Of a stretch of 46,654 nt of DNA, positions 41,266-46,654 are shown piece by piece. The stretch is from Terriglobales bacterium. Its GTDB lineage: Bacteria > Acidobacteriota > Terriglobia > Terriglobales > Acidobacteriaceae. The first letter of the stretch is position 1. Each line of letters begins with the position of its first letter. The notes beneath the pieces were generated by a model, which was given only the letters and a program-made list of their open reading frames with translations, was not told the DNA's origin and made no database searches. Made by a program: the position numbers and the translations under genes. The DNA lies in assembly GCA_035457425.1 (NCBI GenBank), contig DATIBR010000131.1, forward strand, positions 1 to 46,654, read 5' to 3'.

Positions 41266-42576
41266 ATGCGCAAGTTCCTGATCTCTTTTCTACTGCTGCT
41301 CGGCTGCGCGGCGGCACAGACCGCGACGGTCGACGTCGCGCCGCTGACCGTGATCACGGCGGCGAACCTGTTCGACGGTAAGGCGGTCACGCACAACCGC
41401 GCCATCCTCATCCGCGGCAACAAGATCGTGGCGGTCGCCGGGCTCGACCATCCCGACGTGAAGGGCGCAAAGACGCGCATCGCCTTCGGGCCCGAGGTCA
41501 CGGTGATGCCCGGCATGATCGAGTCGCATACCCACATCTTTTTGCAGGGCGAGGCGCCGGAAGACGGCGGCTACGACGCGAACCTGCTGTACGGCGGGCT
41601 GTACTACCGCGCGGCGCGCGCGACCATGTCGCTGCGGCGCGCGCTCGACCAGGGGTTCACCACCATCCGCGACGTCGAGACCGAAGGCGCCGGCTACGGC
41701 GACGCCGAGCTGAAGCTCGCGGTGGAGAAGGGATACATTCCCGGGCCGCGCATTTTCGCGTCGACGCGCGCGATCTCGACCACCGGCGGCTACAACCTGG
41801 AGGGCTACGCGCCGGAGATCCAGCCTGGGCTGCCGAAGGGCGCGCAGATCATCGACGGGCCCGTTGAGGCGCGCAAGGCGGTGCGCGAGCAGCTGGAGAA
41901 CGGCGCTGACTGGATCAAGGTCTACATGACGCACCGCTCGTGGCTCGACCGCGACGGCAACCTGTTCTCGCAGCCCACGCTCACGGTCGAGGAGCTGGCG
42001 GCCATCGTGGACGAGGCGCACGGCTGGAGCAAGAAGGTGGCGTGCCACGCCTACAACGGCGTCGGGATGCAGCGCGCGCTCGACGGCAAGTGTGATTCCA
42101 TCGAGCACGGCTTGGAGCTCACCGACGCCAACATCGCGCAGATGGTGCGGCAGGGAACCTGGTATTGCCCGACGCTCAGCGTCTACTACGGGCACTGGGC
42201 GCCGGCGAACACCCCGGCCGGCATGCGCGACCGCAAGCGCGTGGAGCTGCACGGTCCGAGCTTCACCAGGGCCCTGAAGGCGGGGGTGAAGATCGTGTTC
42301 GGCACCGACGTCGGAGGCTTCGACTGGAAGGAGCCCATCGCGCAGGAGTTCCCGCGCATGGTGGAGTTCGGGATGTCGCCGCAGGAGGCGATGGTGTCGG
42401 CGACCTCGCGGCCGGCGGAGATGCTCGACATGCAGGGGCTGATCGGCGTGGTCGCGCCGGGGGCGTACGCGGACGTCGTCGCGGTGGCGGGCGATCCGAC
42501 CAAGGACGTGAAAGCGCTCGGCAACGTGAAGTTCGTGATGAAAGACGGGAAGGTGTGGCGGAACGAGCAGCGCTAG
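41266..42576 (+). CDS. exported metal-dependent amidohydrolase
   Basis: 436 residues from the ATG at 41266; the frame is open upstream through ridA. A signal peptide (MRKFLISFLLLLGCAAAQT) sends it out of the cytoplasm. Amidohydrolase-superfamily TIM barrel: the metal motif HTH is in GMIESHTHIF (about 87), the bridging-residue region is ADWIKVYMTHRS with a Lys, further His ligands occur in KKVACHAYNG and CDSIEHGLEL, and the catalytic Asp is in VFGTDVGGFDWKEP. It belongs with imidazolonepropionase/prolidase-like exported amidohydrolases that hydrolyse peptides or cyclic amides; the substrate is not defined. It follows the ridA-like gene, and its stop overlaps the stop of the convergent MFS gene (CTAG). 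Confidence 0.92.
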   Translation: MRKFLISFLLLLGCAAAQTATVDVAPLTVITAANLFDGKAVTHNRAILIRGNKIVAVAGLDHPDVKGAKTRIAFGPEVTVMPGMIESHTHIFLQGEAPEDGGYDANLLYGGLYYRAARATMSLRRALDQGFTTIRDVETEGAGYGDAELKLAVEKGYIPGPRIFASTRAISTTGGYNLEGYAPEIQPGLPKGAQIIDGPVEARKAVREQLENGADWIKVYMTHRSWLDRDGNLFSQPTLTVEELAAIVDEAHGWSKKVACHAYNGVGMQRALDGKCDSIEHGLELTDANIAQMVRQGTWYCPTLSVYYGHWAPANTPAGMRDRKRVELHGPSFTRALKAGVKIVFGTDVGGFDWKEPIAQEFPRMVEFGMSPQEAMVSATSRPAEMLDMQGLIGVVAPGAYADVVAVAGDPTKDVKALGNVKFVMKDGKVWRNEQR

Positions 42577-43793
42577 GCTGAGGTCTCAGCGGCGCTGAGC
42601 TGTTTGAGCCGCCACATCGCCCAGATGCCGACGACGGGGCCGAGGGCGAGCGAGGCGATGGCCTCGCGAATGTGCCCGCGGCCGAGCATCCAACCGAAAG
42701 CTTGCAGCGATACGGCGGTCAGCGCGAAGCCGGTGGCGGTCTGCATGGTGAGCGCGGTGCCGACGTAGCGCGGGTCGGAGACCTCGCTCACGATGGCCGA
42801 GAACTGGGCGGAGTCGGCGACGACGCTGAAGCCCCAGACCAGGGCCACGGCCGCGAACCAATCGGTGCGGTGCACCAGCGCGGCGCCTACCAGACAGCAC
42901 AAGCCGCTGATCACCATCGCTGCAATGGTGACGTTGGAGCGTTGTCTCAGCCGGGAAATGGCGTCGCGGTCAGCCCACACTCCCGCCGCCAGGCAGCCGA
43001 AGGCGCCCATCGCGATCGCGGCAAAGGCCCACCATTGCGTCCGACTCAGGAGTTCGATGAATCCGGAGTGAGACGCATCGTAACGCGGGACCATCAGGAT
43101 CCCCAGGTACGCCCACATCGCGTAGAGCTCCCACATGTGTCCCCAGTAGCCGGCGTTAGCGAGCAGGAGGCGGCGGTTGCGGAAGGTCTCGCCGGCCTGG
43201 TGGATGTCGAAGCGCGCGGCGGGCGCGGCGAACGGGCCTTCCTTGATGAACAGCGCGATGATGGCAGCGCCCAGCAGAGTCCCCACGGTCGACGACTGGA
43301 TGACGGGCTGCCACGGCAGCCGCTCACCGGCGGCGAGCGCGCGCAGCGCGTAGGGCGAGGCGGTGCCGATGGTCAGCGCGCCGACCATCACGCCGAGCGC
43401 GGTGCCGCGCCCTTCGCGGAACCAGCCGGCGAGGATCTTCATGCCGGCCGGGTAGACGCCCGCCAGGAAGACGCCGGTGAAGAAACGGGCGGTGAGCGCG
43501 GCGGCCGGGCCGTGCGCGACCAGCGCGCCGAAGCTCCAGTTGGCCGCGGCAGCGAGCAGCGCGGAGACGAGCATCACGCGCGGCGCGGGGAAGACGTCGG
43601 AAAGATTGCACCAGGCGGAAACCAGCGCGCCGGCCACGAATCCGAGCTGCACGGCGACGGTGATCCAGGAGGCGCGCAGCGGGTCCCACCCCCAGAGCAG
43701 GCGCAGCTCAGAAGCGGCCGCCGTCCCGCTGAACCAGGGCGAGATGGCGAGCAGCTCGGCCAGGGCGAGAGCGAGGAGGATGCGCCAGCGCAT
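42573..43793 (-). CDS. MFS transporter
   Basis: 406 residues from the ATG at 43793. The frame is open 21 codons further, but a TACAAT (complement of 43803-43808) just 9 nt before this ATG and the absence of membrane character upstream favour the shorter form. About 12 membrane helices. The first is ILLALALAELLAISPWFSGTAA, with MFS-like features including an Arg/Asp-containing loop ARFFTGVFLAGVYPAGMKILAGWFREGRGTALGVMVGALTIGTASPYALRA. The central loop (KEGPFAAPAARFDIHQAGETFRNRRLLL) joins the two halves. Substrate cannot be inferred. Confidence 0.88.
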   Translation of the reverse strand: MRWRILLALALAELLAISPWFSGTAAASELRLLWGWDPLRASWITVAVQLGFVAGALVSAWCNLSDVFPAPRVMLVSALLAAAANWSFGALVAHGPAAALTARFFTGVFLAGVYPAGMKILAGWFREGRGTALGVMVGALTIGTASPYALRALAAGERLPWQPVIQSSTVGTLLGAAIIALFIKEGPFAAPAARFDIHQAGETFRNRRLLLANAGYWGHMWELYAMWAYLGILMVPRYDASHSGFIELLSRTQWWAFAAIAMGAFGCLAAGVWADRDAISRLRQRSNVTIAAMVISGLCCLVGAALVHRTDWFAAVALVWGFSVVADSAQFSAIVSEVSDPRYVGTALTMQTATGFALTAVSLQAFGWMLGRGHIREAIASLALGPVVGIWAMWRLKQLSAAETSA

Positions 43794-43802
43794 GCTCCGA
43801 GG

Positions 43803-43808
43803 ATTGTA
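43803..43808 (-). promoter_or_regulatory. -10-like element of the MFS gene
   Basis: TACAAT on the minus strand, 9 nt before the MFS ATG. It lies between that ATG and the opposing CBS-gene promoter, so the two divergent transcripts start within about 60 bp of each other. Confidence 0.45.
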
Positions 43809-43818
43809 CCGATAGGGG

Positions 43819-43846
43819 TTGACATCGTTCGTCCGGCGTACATAAT
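43819..43846 (+). promoter_or_regulatory. promoter of the CBS-domain gene
   Basis: A perfect TTGACA (43819-43824), a 16-bp spacer and CATAAT (43841-43846). A GCAGGAG ribosome site precedes the ATG at 43903. This is the strongest sigma-70-type promoter in the window. Confidence 0.75.
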
Positions 43847-43902
43847 GGCGGGCCATTCCGCAGGCCGCCGGCTATCGGAGCGGGCCGGCGCAGGAGCGAG
43901 CG

Positions 43903-44340
43903 ATGAGCATTCTGCACCTTTGCGACGAAGTTCCGGCCAAGGTCAATCCCGAGACCACCATCGCCGACGCCATCAACCTGATGATCGCGAGCCGCGTGGG
44001 CGCGGTCGCGGTAGTCGACAGGGACAACAAGGTCGCCGGCATCTTCACCGAGCGCGACGTCCTGAAGAAGTTCGCGCTCAGCGGGAAGAACCCGCAGAAG
44101 ACCGAGATCCGCGAGTTCATGAACACCCCGGTGATGATGGCCACGGTGCACACCTCGGCGGGCGAGGCGCTGGAGGTGATGGTCGATAAGCACATCCGGC
44201 ACCTGCCGGTGGTCGACGACCAGACGCGCCTGCTGGGCATCCTGTCGATCCGCAACCTGCTGCAGTCGCAGGTGGACGAGCTGCGCCAGGAACTCGATTC
44301 GCTCGAGACCGCGCTGACCAACGACGCCGCGGGGGGATAG
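43903..44340 (+). CDS. CBS-domain pair protein
   Basis: 145 residues: two CBS domains (about 5-65 and 72-128) forming a single Bateman module, with no attached enzyme. Typical segments are TIADAINLMIASRVGAVAVVDRDNKVAGIFTERDVLKKF in the first domain and TSAGEALEVMVDKHIRHLPVVDDQTRLLGILSIRNLLQSQ in the second, followed by a short coiled coil. Such proteins bind adenine nucleotides and tune partner proteins in response to energy state. No partner is evident nearby. It is convergent with the next gene, with 9 bp between the stops. Confidence 0.93.
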   Translation: MSILHLCDEVPAKVNPETTIADAINLMIASRVGAVAVVDRDNKVAGIFTERDVLKKFALSGKNPQKTEIREFMNTPVMMATVHTSAGEALEVMVDKHIRHLPVVDDQTRLLGILSIRNLLQSQVDELRQELDSLETALTNDAAGG

Positions 44341-44349
44341 GGAGCCGCG

Positions 44350-45879
44350 CTACAGAGGTTGCGGCCGCTTCCGGAACACGACCTTCAACTCCTCGCGCCA
44401 GCGTTCGTCGATGCCCAGCAGCTCGCATTCGATCTCCGGCGAGATGTAGCGGAGCAGGGCGTCGGTGGCGGGATGGACGCGCAGCGCGGGCGCGACCAGC
44501 AGCAGCAGCGGCGGTTCCGCGGAGAGCTCACAGCCGGCGAAGTAGCCGAACTGGCGGAACTCGCGGCGCTGGTGGTGCCACGCCACGCGCGCCCAGTAGT
44601 CGATCCCCTGCAGCGGCAGGTGGATGTCTTCGTCGGCCTTCAGTTCGATGACGGCCAGGCGCTTGTCATGCGTGAGGCCGAGGACGTCGATCATGGCGCG
44701 GTCGCTGGCGGAGAATGCCGGCACCTGCGAGTAGACCGGCGCGGGCAGCAGGCGGTGGTCGAGCCGCGAGAGGTCCTGGATGACGAGCGATTCCAGCCAG
44801 CGCTCGGGATGCATGCGGAAGAGCGCGTTGGATTGGTCGGCGCCGGAACAGCGCGCGGCGCTCAACATGCGGGCGAACGCGCGGAAGTCGCCGAGGTTCT
44901 CTTCGCTGACGACGGTCTCCTGGGGCGGCGCGCCGAAGACGAGCTGCGCCGGGTTGCGGAAGGCATGCGGGTCGGCGGCGAGGCGCGCGCAGGCGAACTC
45001 CAGGCCGCGCAGCCGGAACGAGAGCTCGTAGGAGCTGAGGACGGCGACCTCGCAGTCCGGCACGATGGCGCGCACCTGCTCGATCTGCGCGCCGAAGCGG
45101 TCGCGCACCGCCACCTGGTCGGGACAGCGCACCAGCCGGGTGGCGATGTTGCCGCGGTCGCGGCAGTCGAGCTCTTCGAGCGCGAGGTCGCCCTCGTGGA
45201 ATTCGTAGAGGCGGAACTTGGCGGCGGCGTGGTCGAGCTGCGCCATGCGCTCGCGCAGCACGGCCGAGCTTTGCGGGGGAACGAACAGCGCGAGTCCCTC
45301 GACGAGCGCGCGCGCGTCGCGGCGGCAGTGGTCGAGCCACAGCAGCCCGAAGGTGAGCGAGGCGTCCACCGCAGCCTGCATCTCGCCGGCGTTGACGCCC
45401 AGCACGGCGAACGACGAGTTGCCGTGGCGCAGCAGGCCGCGCGTGTGGATGGGGCCGAACGAGCGCTCCAGGTCCATCGCGGTGGTGAAGCGCTCCGGCC
45501 TGGCGCCGGGGAAATGCCTCAGCAAGGCGCGCTCGAGCAGCTTCTGGTAGCGGGTGCGGGCGGCGCGGCGGGCGCTGGGGGTGCGCTCGTCGCGGTCGCG
45601 GCAGAGCTCGAGCCGGTCGGGCGCCGAGCGGCCAAAGCGCAGGACCTCGAGTCGTAGCGTGCCCTCCTTTTGCTCGGCGTCGAGCACGCGCCGGACGGCG
45701 TTGCGCTCCTGCGACCAGAGGTGCAGCACGCACTTGCCGTGCTCGGTGGAGAGCGAGTAGCGGGCGCTCGCGAAGTCGAAGACGACCTCGCCGTCCTCGC
45801 GCACCACGGCCCGCGGGGCTTCTCCGAGGAAGTCCTGGATCAGCTTGGCGACTGTTTCGGGAGCTGCCGCCGCCGGCAC
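44350..45879 (-). CDS. uncharacterised protein with C-terminal PD-(D/E)XK nuclease signature
   Basis: 509 residues; no named family recognised. The N-terminal 340 residues have no clear catalytic motif: alpha/beta character, Arg- and Leu-rich, with SLSTEHGKCVLHLWSQERNAVRRVLD near the start. Residues 396-428 read AMIDVLGLTHDKRLAVIELKADEDIHLPLQGIDYW. Asp398, the Glu412-x-Lys414 pair on a hydrophobic strand, and Gln424-x3-Tyr428 match the D ... ExK ... QxxxY pattern of RecB-like PD-(D/E)XK nucleases, and AMIDVLGLTHDKRLAVIELK fits the strand-turn-strand core. A role in DNA or RNA cleavage, or a nuclease-fold protein in repair or restriction, is inferred. It is not in an obvious defence island. 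Confidence 0.7.
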   Translation of the reverse strand: MPAAAAPETVAKLIQDFLGEAPRAVVREDGEVVFDFASARYSLSTEHGKCVLHLWSQERNAVRRVLDAEQKEGTLRLEVLRFGRSAPDRLELCRDRDERTPSARRAARTRYQKLLERALLRHFPGARPERFTTAMDLERSFGPIHTRGLLRHGNSSFAVLGVNAGEMQAAVDASLTFGLLWLDHCRRDARALVEGLALFVPPQSSAVLRERMAQLDHAAAKFRLYEFHEGDLALEELDCRDRGNIATRLVRCPDQVAVRDRFGAQIEQVRAIVPDCEVAVLSSYELSFRLRGLEFACARLAADPHAFRNPAQLVFGAPPQETVVSEENLGDFRAFARMLSAARCSGADQSNALFRMHPERWLESLVIQDLSRLDHRLLPAPVYSQVPAFSASDRAMIDVLGLTHDKRLAVIELKADEDIHLPLQGIDYWARVAWHHQRREFRQFGYFAGCELSAEPPLLLLVAPALRVHPATDALLRYISPEIECELLGIDERWREELKVVFRKRPQPL

Positions 45880-45962
45880 GGGCCGACCTCAAGACGGCTG
45901 GGGAGCGACACCACAATCTTCAACTCCCATTTCCGCCGGCGCAACCGAAATCTGCCAGTGAC

Positions 45963-46055
45963 AACAGGAGGAGAGAGGAGCGCCATCCACCCGCGGAACG
46001 AAGAGGGAAGTGAGGGAAAGAACAAGAATCCCTCCTCTCCTCCCCTCCTCCTGTT
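45963..46055. repeat. polypurine/polypyrimidine inverted repeat
   Basis: AACAGGAGGAG (45963-45973) and CTCCTCCTGTT (46045-46055) are perfect 11-bp arms around a 70-bp centre. The left side continues as purine-rich AGAGGAG and AGAGGGAAGTGAGGG, the right side as CCCTCCTCTCCTCCCC. It lies between the nuclease-fold and deoxynucleoside-kinase genes (200-bp gap with no ORF). The strand bias also permits triplex-type structure. Confidence 0.6.
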
Positions 46056-46076
46056 TTCATTTCGTGGGCGGTGGCG

Positions 46077-46654
46077 TTACGCGCTGGCGGCGTCGGCGCC
46101 GAGTGGCAGGAAGTACTGCGTCCCCTTGATGGGCTCGGAGACGCGCCGCAGCAGCTCCTGCAGGTCTTCGTGGCGGTCGACGAAGTCGATCTCGTTGGTG
46201 TTCACGATCAGCAGGTCGCTCGAGGTGTAGTGAAAGAAGAAGTGCTCGTAGGCCTTGGCGACTTCCTCGATGTAATCCTCCGAGATCTGCACTTCGTTGG
46301 CCGCGCCTTTTTTCTTCAGCCGCTTCTTCAGGACCTCGGGCGTCGCTTGCAGGTAGATGACGAGGTCGGGCGTTGGGAGCTGCGAGCGGAAGTAGCGGTA
46401 GTACTGGTCGTAGACGCGCAGCTCCTCGTCCGAGAGGTTGATGTTGGCGAACAGCTTGTCCTTCTCGATGATGTAGTCGGCGACCACGACCTTGCGGGTG
46501 TTGGGGCCGACCTCGAGCGCGCGCAGCTGCTCGAAACGCTGGATGAGGAAGGAAAACTGCGCCTGGAAGGCCGCGCCGGGCTCGCCGTCGTAGAACGCGC
46601 CCAGGAAGGGGTTGTCTTCCGGCTCGGTGACGCGCTGCGCGTTGAGGCGCTCCG
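46077..46654 (-). CDS. deoxynucleoside kinase, 5' end outside the window
   Basis: At least 192 codons are visible; the start and the P-loop lie beyond the edge. The readable part begins ERLNAQRVTEPEDNPFLGAFYDGEPGAAFQAQFSFLIQRFEQL and continues VVVADYIIEKDKLFANINLSDEELRVYDQYYRYF. The dNK signature ENPFL-x-FY, the DY(I/L)-x-EKD-x-(L/I)FA motif and the LID-region Arg/Lys cluster (LQATPEVLKKRLKKKGAANEVQISEDYIEEVAKAYEHFFF) are those of bacterial deoxyadenosine/deoxyguanosine kinases. These salvage deoxynucleosides for dNTP synthesis. Base preference is not predictable. Confidence 0.9.
   Translation of the reverse strand, partial: ERLNAQRVTEPEDNPFLGAFYDGEPGAAFQAQFSFLIQRFEQLRALEVGPNTRKVVVADYIIEKDKLFANINLSDEELRVYDQYYRYFRSQLPTPDLVIYLQATPEVLKKRLKKKGAANEVQISEDYIEEVAKAYEHFFFHYTSSDLLIVNTNEIDFVDRHEDLQELLRRVSEPIKGTQYFLPLGADAASA

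Overview
The window is GC-rich (roughly two thirds G+C), densely coded chromosomal DNA. Its gene content fits an Acidobacteriota genome of the Terriglobia/Koribacter type. Supporting signs are a TonB-dependent receptor with an N-terminal carboxypeptidase-regulatory-like domain, a DUF4382 lipoprotein, DUF4349, SYLF and ChrB proteins, HslUV, and many dispersed palindromic intergenic repeats. This placement is an inference from gene content; there is no rRNA gene here. I saw no tRNA, CRISPR array, prophage or classical insertion sequence.

Layout. 0-10 kb: cation/proton antiporter, TonB-dependent receptor, DedA-type membrane protein, an ornithine cyclodeaminase-like/peptidase E pair, a divergent chrB plus half-size TSUP transporter operon, an anti-sigma-factor-like ATPase, a TIGR01777 epimerase and a zinc-ribbon membrane protein. 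10-21 kb: bifunctional (p)ppGpp enzyme Rel preceded by an in-frame short ORF that resembles its own start, polysaccharide deacetylase, hemL, a lower-GC orphan, mfd, a four-helix-bundle (IVP) gene flanked by a 31-bp inverted repeat, and galU. 20.6-25.3 kb: DinB-like, purE, purD, and a DtxR/MntR-type repressor followed by an NRAMP manganese transporter with a good operator-like dyad between them. 25.3-29 kb: an orphan lipoprotein, a peroxiredoxin whose peroxidatic cysteine codon is TGA, a second DinB-like gene between two copies of a palindromic repeat, rsmI and an FmdB zinc ribbon. 29-37.5 kb: DUF4382 lipoprotein, small basic DUF6496 protein, transaldolase-like Fsa, FAH hydrolase, fibronectin-type lipoprotein, DUF4349 protein and hslVU. 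37.6-46.7 kb: truncated UvrC-like protein, DnaC/DnaI-like ATPase, SYLF lipoprotein, RidA, amidohydrolase, MFS transporter, CBS protein, an unrecognised protein with a PD-(D/E)XK signature, and a deoxynucleoside kinase cut by the window edge.

The most important observation is at 26564-27022. A complete BCP-type peroxiredoxin frame is interrupted only by TGA at codon 44, exactly where the peroxidatic Cys belongs. A stem-loop with a GUU apical loop and a bulged base begins 9 nt after the TGA and its loop starts 17 nt after it, matching the geometry of a bacterial SECIS. I read this as a selenoprotein, not a pseudogene. Other points of interest are the IVP cassette between mfd and galU, the duplicated start region in front of rel, a recurring -10-like hexamer 5-14 nt before start codons (short-leader or leaderless transcription), the chrB-TSUP pair without chrA, and a UvrC relative that keeps its Fe-S cysteines but lacks the 3' nuclease half.
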